DNA of 64,000 bases from Sphingobacterium gobiense (GTDB taxonomy: Bacteria; Bacteroidota; Bacteroidia; Sphingobacteriales; Sphingobacteriaceae): positions 248,001 through 312,000 of the forward strand of contig NZ_PVBS01000001.1 in NCBI RefSeq assembly GCF_002980575.1. Direction: 5' to 3'. The notes under the pieces are model-generated. The model did not search any database. It was given only the letters and a program-made list of their open reading frames with translations, and was not told the origin of the DNA. Of the stretch, positions 25,851-34,994 are shown one piece after another (position 1 is the stretch's first letter; every line of letters starts with the position of its first letter). The translations under genes and the position numbers were made by a program.

Positions 25851-26606
25851 CTATTTTATAAATTCTACTTTCTCTATGATCATTTCTTGTTCCATCATAT
25901 CCGAAGGAATCTGGCCACGGAACAACCAGAGATTGAGTCTTAAACGTTCCGCACCTTTAGACAATGGCGTGTCGTTTCCACGGTAAGTCCATTCATGGAT
26001 ACGGTTATCGTTATCCAGGGTCAAACCATGTCCCTGACGACTGAAGAACTCGATTTTATCCCGTTGCCAATTAAATGAATGCGTCGAACGTTCCGTTAAT
26101 AAGTTGAGATCATAACGTTCTTTGTTGCCGGAACGATCCGACGGTTGTACGGCAAACTGGGAATCATGATTTTCTGGATCTGACCACCTCGAAAACTCGA
26201 TATCTATTTCTTCTGTATCATGGAGATAAGTAAACAAGCCTCCTACCGTGTGTTGGTCTAATTTGCTTACATCGCTAGCTAGATAAAAAACATATTGACC
26301 ATAACCTAGAGATTGTTTTAGAATGACTCCCGAGCAATGCCAGATACCTCCTCGCTGCACAATCTTTAGATGTAACCTACCATTTTCATCGACCCATACA
26401 TTATCTTCCGAATCTGAAAAGTAATTCGGCCCCGGACCGACTCTTTTATCGTTCGATGTGCGAACAATCCAGTCATAGCCCGAGAACTTGATTATCCGAT
26501 CCGTCCGTACTACTTGTCCATCGGGTTCATTTATATCTGACGAACAAGACCATAACAGTATGGCTGCACTATAGAACATTTTAAAACTATTTAAAAGGAA
26601 TTGCAT
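25851..26606 (-). CDS. GH16 family glycoside hydrolase lipoprotein
   Basis: The 251-residue protein shows the GH16 catalytic motif E133-I-D135-I-E137 (nucleophile and acid/base of the retaining mechanism) within a beta-jelly-roll pattern. A short hydrophobic leader ends in LLWSC (Cys21), so it is a likely surface or periplasmic lipoprotein. GH16 enzymes endo-cleave beta-1,3/1,4-glucans, galactans, or poly-N-acetyllactosamine. It is the last gene of the SusCD operon, 8 nt from the previous gene. The substrate is discussed in the findings. An internal ATG (residue 10) is a possible alternative start. Confidence 0.82.
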   Translation of the reverse strand: MQFLLNSFKMFYSAAILLWSCSSDINEPDGQVVRTDRIIKFSGYDWIVRTSNDKRVGPGPNYFSDSEDNVWVDENGRLHLKIVQRGGIWHCSGVILKQSLGYGQYVFYLASDVSKLDQHTVGGLFTYLHDTEEIDIEFSRWSDPENHDSQFAVQPSDRSGNKERYDLNLLTERSTHSFNWQRDKIEFFSRQGHGLTLDNDNRIHEWTYRGNDTPLSKGAERLRLNLWLFRGQIPSDMMEQEMIIEKVEFIK

Positions 26607-26614
26607 ATTAAAAG

Positions 26615-28072
26615 CTATTGAATATTTATTTTAACTACTATATCTTCTATCTCCGCGCCGGTCCTATCTCTTGCGGATAATTTCACGGTGTCTTCCCCTG
26701 TGCTTTCGCCGTCATGAATATAAAGCAGACTTAACGATTGAAGATCTGTCTGCACAAATTCTCCGTTTTGCCCAATAATATCCGCGCCCCTGATGAGCCA
26801 ACCTTTTTGCGGAGCAGTTTTCACGGAATAGATGATATCTGCTGCATCAGCACCTGCTAGCTCCAGTAAATCTGTATTGATGACTGTCGAACCACCGTTT
26901 GATACAGAGACCGGTTCATTTGTTTTTACGACTAAGACATTTTGATTTGTCGCCAATGTAGCGATAATCATGGGCGGATCTAGTGTGGCGTGCTCTTTTG
27001 AGGCCAGATCGTCGGTTTTATTACCAGCAGGAGCAGCCCCGCTTTCCAGCATAAAGGACACCCTTCCACTTGGAAAATCATTTTTATAAAAATTCGTAAT
27101 ATCAAAATTGAAAGCAGCTACTTTTGAGGTGGTCACGTAAGAAATACGGTTTCCGACCCGGCCTGGTGCGTTATTAAAGGTCACGGTGGATTCTGACCAA
27201 TTGTTGTTCGCCGCTTGATAAAGATTTAATGGGTAACCATCTCCAGTCGTGAAGCTAACCGCCAGCCTGAGTCGCATATCCACAACGATGCCCGGTTTTT
27301 TAAAATCATCAAGGTCAAACATGAGATAGGCAAATCTATCATAAGCAGAGTTGAGTGCTGGGCTGGAGTATTTCGGCCTAAGGAGTGGGTTAGCACCATA
27401 ACTCGTATTTGCATATAGTTCTCCCGGGCTATCACCAGCGACGAACGAATCAGCTAAAGGATATATCGTGTCTCTTACAAGCGTAGGATCCTCGCTATCA
27501 TCAATCGCCGGAGCAGAAAAATAGACGATAAAATCGACAGCATGCATCACACCATTTATTGGTTCCAGATTGGATGTGCGGATTTCCCACTGCCTCGTTG
27601 TCCCCTGATTGATTAATCCCACGTAATTGTTGTTACGGGAAAGAAACATGGTTTGTCCGTTTTCTGTTTCATAGGGAAGCGGTTGGTCACGGCCGATGGC
27701 CGGATCAGTGAAAATAACACGTTCTTTTACGATATGGTATCGCAACATGTTTCGCAGTATAGGCAAGGGAATATCTTCGATTGCGTTATAACCGCTACTT
27801 TCCAGATACGTGCTGAAAGCCTTGTTGTTAGGGATAATAAAGGTTCTTTCCTCGTCTTGATATAGAGGTTGGAGTCCGGTGCGTGTGATAGCCCTTTCCA
27901 GTTGATTGAAATCGTCGTTTTCCTGGATGAAGCTCCATGCCGTCACGCCTAATATTCCATCTACTCCGGAAGGCTCGTATTTAAAGTTCTCCTGAATTTC
28001 GCAACTTGTCATCAATAATATAGTCGTGATACAAGCTGTTAAAAATCGGTTTAAAATTATCTTCGTTTGCAT
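26615..28072 (-). CDS. Fasciclin, DNRLRE and CSPG-type domain surface lipoprotein
   Basis: The 485-residue product has a lipobox LLMTSC (Cys24). Residues about 40-185 form a fasciclin-like domain (TFIIPNNKAFSTYLES, MLRYHIVKERV, GVMHAVDFIVY). Residues about 205-365 match a DNRLRE-type carbohydrate-binding or wall module (PLADSFVAGDSPGELYANTSYG ... ESTVTFNNAPGRVG). The C-terminal 100 residues resemble a CSPG/cadherin-like repeat (SLSLLYIHDGESTGEDTVKL). It takes the place of a SusE/F surface glycan-binding protein, between SusD and GH16. I infer a glycan-binding or adhesion role. Confidence 0.75.
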   Translation of the reverse strand: MQTKIILNRFLTACITTILLMTSCEIQENFKYEPSGVDGILGVTAWSFIQENDDFNQLERAITRTGLQPLYQDEERTFIIPNNKAFSTYLESSGYNAIEDIPLPILRNMLRYHIVKERVIFTDPAIGRDQPLPYETENGQTMFLSRNNNYVGLINQGTTRQWEIRTSNLEPINGVMHAVDFIVYFSAPAIDDSEDPTLVRDTIYPLADSFVAGDSPGELYANTSYGANPLLRPKYSSPALNSAYDRFAYLMFDLDDFKKPGIVVDMRLRLAVSFTTGDGYPLNLYQAANNNWSESTVTFNNAPGRVGNRISYVTTSKVAAFNFDITNFYKNDFPSGRVSFMLESGAAPAGNKTDDLASKEHATLDPPMIIATLATNQNVLVVKTNEPVSVSNGGSTVINTDLLELAGADAADIIYSVKTAPQKGWLIRGADIIGQNGEFVQTDLQSLSLLYIHDGESTGEDTVKLSARDRTGAEIEDIVVKINIQ

Positions 28073-28109
28073 AATAAATTTTCTTTATTATCAATGTCTT
28101 TGCATCGAA

Positions 28110-29477
28110 TTATCTGTAAAATTCGTTTTGTACCAGGTTCGGATTACGATTGACGGCATCCTCGTGTATTGGCCATAATATATTACGCGGATCACTTAGT
28201 CCGTTGATCGGCTGCATTACCGCAATAGCGTTATCAGTCCGAACGAGATCAAACCAACGGTGACCTTCGAAACATAGCTCTATCGACCGCTCGTGCATGA
28301 CTGCCGAAACCATGTCGCCGTACTCTTCTATAGCGGTCACTTCAGTCAATGCTTCCAATCCTGCCCGATTACGGACGCTATTCAATAAAGGAAGTGCAAG
28401 GCTATGCTCATCCAAACGAGCATGTGCTTCCGCCTTCAACAACATAATATCTGCCAAACGGACCAAAATAATATTGTTTTGAGAAGGATCCGGACTTTCA
28501 TCATTAAAACCTTCACCAAAAAATTTCCAGATTTTTCTTGGTTGTGCCTGGGTATTGTCCCAAATCTTGGGTTTGCGTAAATCCCCTTCTTCGAATGAAG
28601 TCATAAACCGCTGACTTGGAAAATAATTTGCATCATTACCCAGCGCATAAAGCACCCGCATAGCGTTCGTTTGGATCTCGTTGTAACCAACTTCAAATAC
28701 ACTTTCACTACTCAGTCCCGCAGAAAACATATTGTTCCAGTTACTAATGGAAACTAAAGAATACAATGGATTGTCGATTACACGTTCTGCAGCTATAATT
28801 GCTTGCTCATATTGTTTACGCCACATATATACCTGTGTCAGTATACCATCGGCACCACCTTTGGTGATCAAAACTCGATCTCGTTCACCTCCGTAACTAG
28901 GCGCACAGAATTCAGAAGCATACAAGAGATCGTCAACAATTTGGTTAAGGATAGTTTCTTTATCTGTTTTTGACAAAAATAAATCCTGTTGTATACTCTC
29001 ATAAGGTTCCAGTGTGAAAGGTACATCACCCCACACCCTAACCAAATAAAAATACGCTATAGCGCGTAACGCCCTAGCTTGGCCTATCAATTGATTCCGC
29101 AAGGTACCCGTTTCGTCTTCGAAAACTTCAGGAATATATTTTATAGCATAATTGGCACGACTAATTACCGTATACAGGTTATTCCAATTGGATGAGGTAA
29201 TAATAGGTGTCAACGTATTCTGGCGAAGTGCAAAAGGATCGCCCGCATGGTTGGTTTCGATCGCATCCGCTCTTCCTTCTCCCCAATAAGCAAAATTAAG
29301 TCGAAACGAAGACTGTATGGCATCGTATATTCCATAAACACCTGCCTGTGCATCACTCGCGTTTTTGTAAAATCCCTGCGCGGAGAAACTACTGATCGGT
29401 TCTTTTTCTAGAAAAGAACAGGAACCCATCAATAGAACGGACAAAAAGGCAATCCATTTTATTATATTTTTTTTCAT
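28110..29477 (-). CDS. SusD/RagB-type surface glycan-binding lipoprotein
   Basis: The 455-residue protein has a lipobox LLMGSC (Cys20) and the conserved SusD start CSFLEKEPISSFSAQGFYKNASDAQAGVYGIYD. The fold continues with TPR-like helices such as GQARALRAIAYFYLVRVWGDVPF and a C-terminal ERSIELCFEGHRWFDLVRT segment, the usual RagB/SusD end. It lies 10 nt after the SusC gene. SusD caps the SusC barrel outside the outer membrane and hands bound oligosaccharide to it. Confidence 0.95.
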   Translation of the reverse strand: MKKNIIKWIAFLSVLLMGSCSFLEKEPISSFSAQGFYKNASDAQAGVYGIYDAIQSSFRLNFAYWGEGRADAIETNHAGDPFALRQNTLTPIITSSNWNNLYTVISRANYAIKYIPEVFEDETGTLRNQLIGQARALRAIAYFYLVRVWGDVPFTLEPYESIQQDLFLSKTDKETILNQIVDDLLYASEFCAPSYGGERDRVLITKGGADGILTQVYMWRKQYEQAIIAAERVIDNPLYSLVSISNWNNMFSAGLSSESVFEVGYNEIQTNAMRVLYALGNDANYFPSQRFMTSFEEGDLRKPKIWDNTQAQPRKIWKFFGEGFNDESPDPSQNNIILVRLADIMLLKAEAHARLDEHSLALPLLNSVRNRAGLEALTEVTAIEEYGDMVSAVMHERSIELCFEGHRWFDLVRTDNAIAVMQPINGLSDPRNILWPIHEDAVNRNPNLVQNEFYR

Positions 29478-29487
29478 AACCTACTAT

Positions 29488-32400
29488 TTAAAGACCTATA
29501 TTAAAACCAAAGATGAACGTTCGGCTCTGTGGGTAGGACCCTTCATCTACACCCACCCGCAATCCTGCGTAAGAGTTTACATCTGGATCAAAGCCTGTAT
29601 ATTTCGTCCAAGTAATTAGGTTCGTCCCGGTGACAAATGCGTCTAAACTCCTTATACCAATTCTGTTGATTAAGGTAGGAGAGAAACGGTAACGGAGGTT
29701 GACATTTTTTAACTTGATATAAGAACCATCCTCTACCCAGCGGCTCTGCACACGGCTTTCGCTTTGCATAGGATCGTCCCGTACAGGTCTTGGGTAATCG
29801 GTAATATCTCCTTGCTGACGCCATCTTCTTAGCGCATCCGTAGAAAGATTGTTGTACCGCACAATGGTATTTCGCTGGTGATTGATCTCACTGTATATGT
29901 CATTGCCATAAGAGAATTGAAATAACACATTTAAAGAGAAATTTTTATAACTAAAATCGTTGGAAATACCTCCAAAAAAATTTGGTTCTGCTTTGCCAAT
30001 AATTTGCCTATCATCCTGATTAATAATATGATCTCCGTTCAAATCGTGCCAGATGGGATCTCCTCCTTTGAAAACAGGCCCCAGCGCACCGTTTGTAACC
30101 CCGTTTACATTGTCTGTATCACGGGAGTATACACCGTCAAATTTCCATCCGTAGAAAATACCGATAGGCTGACCCACCTGCAAAATATGATACGCCCCAT
30201 TTTGTATATAACCATTGGTCAACAAATTCTCGGGAAGGGATACAATTCGATTTCTATTTGCACTGATATTGAAATTTGTCGACCATCCGAAATTACCTAC
30301 CAGGTTTTTGGTCGATAATAGGAACTCAACACCCTTGTTTTGGATGTTTCCGATATTCTGGGTTATTGTACTAAATCCAGTCGTAGTGGGAATGGGTACT
30401 TCATAAAGCAGGTCGCGGGTATTTTTGACATAATAATCTGCATTTAGCGTAATTCTATTTACCAGAAACGATAAATCTATGCCGGCATTGTATTGTACCG
30501 TAGTTTCCCACGTTAAACTAGCATTTGGCATCACCGATGGTGCGGCTCCCGAATAATCCAAATAATTGATTCCGACCAAAAATTCACCTTGAGATGTATA
30601 ATTTCCAATGGCGTGGTTTCCGGTGCTACCTACGCTAAAGCGAAGTTTTCCGTCGTTCATCACATTCTTTATACCTTCCAAAAAGGGCTCGTCCGTAAAA
30701 CGCCAACCCGCGGAAGCCGAGGGAAAGAAACCAAATCTCTTGTCACGGCCAAATCGCGAAGAACCATCTGCTCTTAAGTTAGCTTCCGCTAGATATTTTC
30801 CTTGATAGTCATACGATGCTCTACCAAAATACGACAGCATGGCACTTTCGGCCTCTACATTGACTCCTTGATTGGAAATAACACTCGCCGCGTTTATTGT
30901 CCGGATGTCATCGCTCGGAAAAAACATGCCATCTAGTCCTGTACGTTCAAATCTCCAATCCTGCAAACTGAATCCAAGTAACCCCCCAAAGTTATGATCA
31001 TTGTTGAATACCTTGTTATACCGTAAAATATTTTCATTTGCCCACGTAATGTTGTTTGTACTTCTGACAGCTCCCGTATTGTAGCCTTCTCTGTAATCTA
31101 ATATCGACGGCATGAATTCGTTCTCTTTCATCGTGGTGAAATCGAAATGTAGATTGCTGCGAAAACTCAGCCCGTCCAAAATTTCATACTCCAGGTATTC
31201 GCTTCCGATAATTCGATGACTTTTATTATTATGTGTGGCATGCATGGCAATACCCACCGGGTTTCGTCGTCCCAATTGATAGCCATTTAGTGATCCGTCA
31301 GGAAAATACATAGACATGACTGGGGGTCTGACCAACAGCTCACGAATAACACTCAAGTTTCCGGTTCCACCGGCATTAATCCGATTGTTTGTGGCATTGG
31401 TGTAAGCAATGCTTTGCCCGATTTTCAACTTATTGGATACATGGAAATCGACATTCAATCGGGAAGTGATGCGTTTGTAATTGTTACTGATAATAATACC
31501 GTCCTGATCTAAATAAGAATTGCTCCATGAATATTGTACTTTGTCGCTTCCTCCGCGAACCGCTAAATCCACTTTATACTGTCCAGCGCTTCGCAACAAT
31601 TCTCTCTGCCAGTCGATATCGCCATTGTTGGAGGGATTTAATGAATCCACTATTGTCCAGAACGGCTCTTCGGGATTATTCATATTATTATACGAATCGA
31701 TTACGGCTGCTCGATATTGGCTGGCATTCAAAACGCCCAAATGACGTGTGATTGAACTTACCCCTGACATGAAGTTAGCCGTTATTTGCGCCTTGCCTTC
31801 TGCGCCACGCTTTGTAGTAATCAATACCACACCATTTGCAGCACGTGATCCATAAATGGCTGTAGACGCCGCGTCTTTTAGTATTTCGATGGAAGCAATA
31901 TCGTCAGGGTTAATGTCAGCCAATGGGTTTAACCCAAAGTTTTCCGTACCATTTAAAGACGATAGTGAATTAGATTCTATCGGAACACCATCGACCACAA
32001 ACAGTGGATTGTTACCAGAATTTAGCGAAGAATTCCCTCTAACTCGAATCGTCATTTCCCCTCCGGGAGCCCCTGAATTAGATGTAATCTGTACACCCGG
32101 TGCACGTCCCTGTAAAATAGAAATCGGATCTTGAAGAGCGGTTTTTTCGATTTCATCACTGCCTACCGAAGCAACCGATCCGGTCAAATTTCGCTTTTTT
32201 TGTTGTCCGTAAGCTACCACAACTAGATCATCCATCTCGACAGTTTGATCTTCGAGTATAATGGATAGTTCTTTACGATCTCCCACCGTTACCGTAACCG
32301 AAGCTTTACCTACATAAGAGAATGTGAGTCTGTCTTGAGGTCTAGCCGTAATGGTAAACGTTCCGTCTTGCCTCGTTAAAGCACCGTCGCTCGTATTTGT

Positions 32401-32880
32401 ATTAAGGCGTATCGTCGCACCAATAATAGGCGAACCGTTTGTGTCTCGAACTGTACCGTTGATTGTTGTTTGCTGTTGCCGGTTTATAGGAGCAGATTTT
32501 GAACTAGAATTTATTTCTTTGTTCAGTACAATGTTTTTTCCTGTTTGTTTATACTTGATATCGAAAGGAGGTAGAATTTCATTAAGTACTTGGTTAACAT
32601 GGACATTTTTATAGTTTACATTTATCCTTGCTGATTCGGGAATAATCCGTTGGTCAAACAGAATATTGTACCCACTTTGCTTTTGTAACTCACGGAGTAC
32701 ATAATCCAGCTTAACATTCTTCTTGTGAAGGGTAACTTCTTGTCCAATAGCAGATGCATTGACCTGCAATGTTGCCGCAAGTAGAAAGGGGAGGGCTAAG
32801 GATAATTTCATTACTACAGGATTTTTGTTCGTACGGCATATTTCCCATAGCAATATGCCCAACCAATTTTTTTTATACAT
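29488..32880 (-). CDS. SusC/RagA TonB-dependent outer-membrane transporter with STN domain
   Basis: The 1130-residue product starts with a long leader (a second Met at residue 24 opens the signal peptide MKLSLALPFLLAATLQVNAS). An STN signalling domain (about 47-110) precedes a carboxypeptidase-regulatory-like domain (about 138-215), a plug region with DDLVVVAYGQQKKRNLTGSV (about 217-236), and a beta-barrel ending in the aromatic FIFGFNIGL. The STN domain is what couples transporters to FecR/ECF-sigma signalling, and the fecR gene is next upstream. The substrate is taken to be the glycan cut by the local hydrolases. Confidence 0.95.
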   Translation of the reverse strand: MYKKNWLGILLWEICRTNKNPVVMKLSLALPFLLAATLQVNASAIGQEVTLHKKNVKLDYVLRELQKQSGYNILFDQRIIPESARINVNYKNVHVNQVLNEILPPFDIKYKQTGKNIVLNKEINSSSKSAPINRQQQTTINGTVRDTNGSPIIGATIRLNTNTSDGALTRQDGTFTITARPQDRLTFSYVGKASVTVTVGDRKELSIILEDQTVEMDDLVVVAYGQQKKRNLTGSVASVGSDEIEKTALQDPISILQGRAPGVQITSNSGAPGGEMTIRVRGNSSLNSGNNPLFVVDGVPIESNSLSSLNGTENFGLNPLADINPDDIASIEILKDAASTAIYGSRAANGVVLITTKRGAEGKAQITANFMSGVSSITRHLGVLNASQYRAAVIDSYNNMNNPEEPFWTIVDSLNPSNNGDIDWQRELLRSAGQYKVDLAVRGGSDKVQYSWSNSYLDQDGIIISNNYKRITSRLNVDFHVSNKLKIGQSIAYTNATNNRINAGGTGNLSVIRELLVRPPVMSMYFPDGSLNGYQLGRRNPVGIAMHATHNNKSHRIIGSEYLEYEILDGLSFRSNLHFDFTTMKENEFMPSILDYREGYNTGAVRSTNNITWANENILRYNKVFNNDHNFGGLLGFSLQDWRFERTGLDGMFFPSDDIRTINAASVISNQGVNVEAESAMLSYFGRASYDYQGKYLAEANLRADGSSRFGRDKRFGFFPSASAGWRFTDEPFLEGIKNVMNDGKLRFSVGSTGNHAIGNYTSQGEFLVGINYLDYSGAAPSVMPNASLTWETTVQYNAGIDLSFLVNRITLNADYYVKNTRDLLYEVPIPTTTGFSTITQNIGNIQNKGVEFLLSTKNLVGNFGWSTNFNISANRNRIVSLPENLLTNGYIQNGAYHILQVGQPIGIFYGWKFDGVYSRDTDNVNGVTNGALGPVFKGGDPIWHDLNGDHIINQDDRQIIGKAEPNFFGGISNDFSYKNFSLNVLFQFSYGNDIYSEINHQRNTIVRYNNLSTDALRRWRQQGDITDYPRPVRDDPMQSESRVQSRWVEDGSYIKLKNVNLRYRFSPTLINRIGIRSLDAFVTGTNLITWTKYTGFDPDVNSYAGLRVGVDEGSYPQSRTFIFGFNIGL

Positions 32881-32924
32881 TTGTATTCGGTTGATTTATA
32901 ATTTAACACGTTAGTTTTCAATCG

Positions 32925-32968
32925 TTAGTCAAATTGACTAAGCTATGGGAGGTGCTGGTAACACCTCC
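32925..32968 (-). promoter_or_regulatory. Palindrome plus hairpin between fecR and susC
   Basis: TTAGTCAA-A-TTGACTAA (32925-32941) is a perfect 8+8 palindrome. A 7-bp hairpin follows (32948-32954/32962-32968, loop 7). Neither is followed by a U-run in the direction of transcription, so a binding site or RNA-processing element is more likely than a terminator. Confidence 0.45.
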
Positions 32969-32987
32969 TATTTCTTAAATAAACTTT

Positions 32988-34211
32988 TTATTTCATTACG
33001 GTTATCCTCCTTCCGTTCAGTTTGAGTTTTACAGATCCCGTCCATTCTATGGTTTGAAGTAATGTTTCAATGTTTTCGAATTTAGACACCTTACCCGAAA
33101 ACCTGACATCATTTACTTCAGTCTTGTACTCTACATCGACATCATACCATCTGGCGATATCGTCCATAACGTTTGCCAGTGGGGCATTGTCGAAGGCAAA
33201 ATCTCCACTTTTCCAAGCTTTAACATAATACGGATCTATTTGTGCAACGTTAATCTTTTCTAATTTTTTATCGTAAACCGATTGATCATTGGGTTGGAGA
33301 ATATAAAATTGATCGGTGGATTTACCTTCAAATGCTACCTTTACGCTTCCTTCGATTAGTGTCGTTGTTACTTTATTCCGGAACGTGTTTATATTGAATT
33401 CAGTGCCCAATACCTCCAAGACCTGTCCTTCTGACTTTACCAAAAATGGGATAGGCTTATTACCAACTGTTGATTTTGCCACATCAAAATAGGCTTCACC
33501 TTCCAATTCCACTTCTCTAACAGAAGCGCCCTTGAACGAGACAGGGTATTTGAGGCTCGAATTTGCATTTAGCCAAATCTTTGTGCCGTCCGCCAATTGA
33601 ATGGCATACTCACCACCTCTTGGTGTAATAAGCGTATGCATTTCAGCTACTTCGTAGTTGATAGTTGAAGATTCGAGATAGGAAACACCTCCATTTTTGT
33701 CGTTCACGGTAAAGAAATTGTCCTTGTTTATGCTAGCAGTTTCCGGATTGCTCCCCAGTTCCTGGTACGTGCCATCCCCAAAGACAATTTTGGCTTTATT
33801 ACTGCCGGGGTGCACCGTTGGATAAGTATCAGCAGTTTTTAGAGAGCGTTCTTCCAGCTCGAAGTTGGATTGAAAAAGGATAAAATAGATACCTAAAAAA
33901 ATAGCAAGTACCGCTGCCGCTGCAACAATATTTTGATATCTCCATTGTCGTTGCTTTTTTGCTTTGCCAACCGACCTGTTCCGGATAACAGCAGCTACCT
34001 CTGGATTAGAGCGTATACGATCGTACAATTTTTTGCTGTCATCAGCTGAAACTTTTAAAGTTTTTTCTTCATGTAACTGATCCCATAGGAGTAAAATCTC
34101 CTTCTCAATGCGTGGATTTTGCATCAATTCATGTAGTTCAGCATTTTCAGCAGCAGAACATTTGCCCTGCTGACGTTTCTTAATGAGATATATTAAGCGT
34201 TGTCTGTCCAA
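32988..34211 (-). CDS. FecR-type anti-sigma factor
   Basis: The start is a TTG at 34211. The 407-residue protein has an N-terminal helical sigma-binding region (to about 85), one membrane helix IVAAAAVLAIFLGIYFIL (about 95-112), a FecR domain with TLITPRGGEYAIQLADGTKIWLNANSS (about 193-219) and a C-terminal DUF4974 domain. FecR proteins hold or activate their ECF sigma according to the state of a TonB transporter with an STN domain; both partners are adjacent. A candidate ECF-dependent promoter is at 34231-34264. Signalling direction (activation or inhibition) is not decided by sequence. Confidence 0.93.
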   Translation of the reverse strand: MDRQRLIYLIKKRQQGKCSAAENAELHELMQNPRIEKEILLLWDQLHEEKTLKVSADDSKKLYDRIRSNPEVAAVIRNRSVGKAKKQRQWRYQNIVAAAAVLAIFLGIYFILFQSNFELEERSLKTADTYPTVHPGSNKAKIVFGDGTYQELGSNPETASINKDNFFTVNDKNGGVSYLESSTINYEVAEMHTLITPRGGEYAIQLADGTKIWLNANSSLKYPVSFKGASVREVELEGEAYFDVAKSTVGNKPIPFLVKSEGQVLEVLGTEFNINTFRNKVTTTLIEGSVKVAFEGKSTDQFYILQPNDQSVYDKKLEKINVAQIDPYYVKAWKSGDFAFDNAPLANVMDDIARWYDVDVEYKTEVNDVRFSGKVSKFENIETLLQTIEWTGSVKLKLNGRRITVMK

Positions 34212-34230
34212 TTTTATGTGCTTTATTGAA

Positions 34231-34264
34231 TATTATATCGCACAAGATTGAAAATAGGACTAGG
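34231..34264 (-). promoter_or_regulatory. Candidate ECF-sigma promoter upstream of fecR
   Basis: On the minus strand this reads CCTAGTCCT, a spacer, then TTGTGCGATATAATAT. Over about 30 positions it agrees with 36594-36628 upstream of the GH20 gene at all but about four. The two blocks have promoter-like spacing, and both copies lie next to genes expected to be controlled by the sigma factor encoded between them. Confidence 0.6.
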
Positions 34265-34278
34265 TGTTTGTTAAAAAA

Positions 34279-34830
34279 TCAGAAAAAACATATTAATCGT
34301 TGTAGCTTGATCCGAACGGTTTTGGTCGCTACAGCCAAATGGTTTTTTACCGTGTTCTTGGAAATAGCAAGCTCGTCTGCAATTTCCTGACAAGATAGAT
34401 CCTCCATTTTATGGAGTACAAATACTTTTCGTTGTTGCTGGGGTAGTTCTTCTATAATCTTATGTAGACTATCATGTAACTCTTTTATCAATACAGCCTC
34501 TTGCGTGTCGTATGGGTTTCTCTTGGAAAGTGTGCCAATATGAACCAAAGCCTCCTCTCGGATTACCTTCCTACGAAAATGAGAGACAGCAATCCGTTTA
34601 GAAACGGCATAAAGAAAGGGCAGTATACTTTCTGCCCCGTGTATTTTGTCCCTATAGATAAAAAGTTGGGTAAAAGTATCTTGGGCAACTTCTTCGGCTT
34701 CCTCCCGATGATGGCAAAACCCATAAACGTATTGTAGAATAACTTGATGATATATCTCAAATATTATTCTAAAAGCTTTTGAGTACCCTGCTCTAAAGTC
34801 TGCGAAAACCGTTTCAGACACCTCTTTCAT
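34279..34830 (-). CDS. RNA polymerase ECF sigma factor
   Basis: The 183-residue protein has sigma region 2 (FRIIFEIYHQVILQYVYGF ... EEAEEVAQDTFTQLFIY, about 16-55) and region 4 with a helix-turn-helix (LPQQQRKVFVLHKMEDLSCQEIADELAISKNTVKNHL, about 130-167). It lacks regions 1 and 3, as expected for extracytoplasmic-function sigma factors. Context with FecR, SusC, SusD and glycoside hydrolases makes it the PUL regulator. Its own promoter is of the housekeeping type and is overlapped by an inverted repeat (34890-34932). Confidence 0.95.
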   Translation of the reverse strand: MKEVSETVFADFRAGYSKAFRIIFEIYHQVILQYVYGFCHHREEAEEVAQDTFTQLFIYRDKIHGAESILPFLYAVSKRIAVSHFRRKVIREEALVHIGTLSKRNPYDTQEAVLIKELHDSLHKIIEELPQQQRKVFVLHKMEDLSCQEIADELAISKNTVKNHLAVATKTVRIKLQRLICFF

Positions 34831-34889
34831 TATTTATTTTTATCAGGCCATTGGTAGAGATTATTAATCAAAAATATTCGTGCTGACGA

Positions 34890-34932
34890 ATCATTATTTC
34901 AAAGATATGAAATAATGATAGTCATTACCAAA
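34890..34932 (-). promoter_or_regulatory. Promoter of the ECF sigma gene, overlapped by an 11-bp inverted repeat
   Basis: On the minus strand TTTG (34932-34929), 21 nt, then TATCTTTG (34907-34900) match the Bacteroidota consensus. ATCATTATTTC (34890-34900) and GAAATAATGAT (34909-34919) form a perfect inverted repeat with an 8-nt spacer that contains most of the -7 box. This is the geometry of an operator for a dimeric repressor. Confidence 0.7.
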
Positions 34933-34994
34933 CATTAAATCAAGTCAGTTGTCGGATGTTATCCGAAACAACGGGGTAGAATACGGGCTAAATA

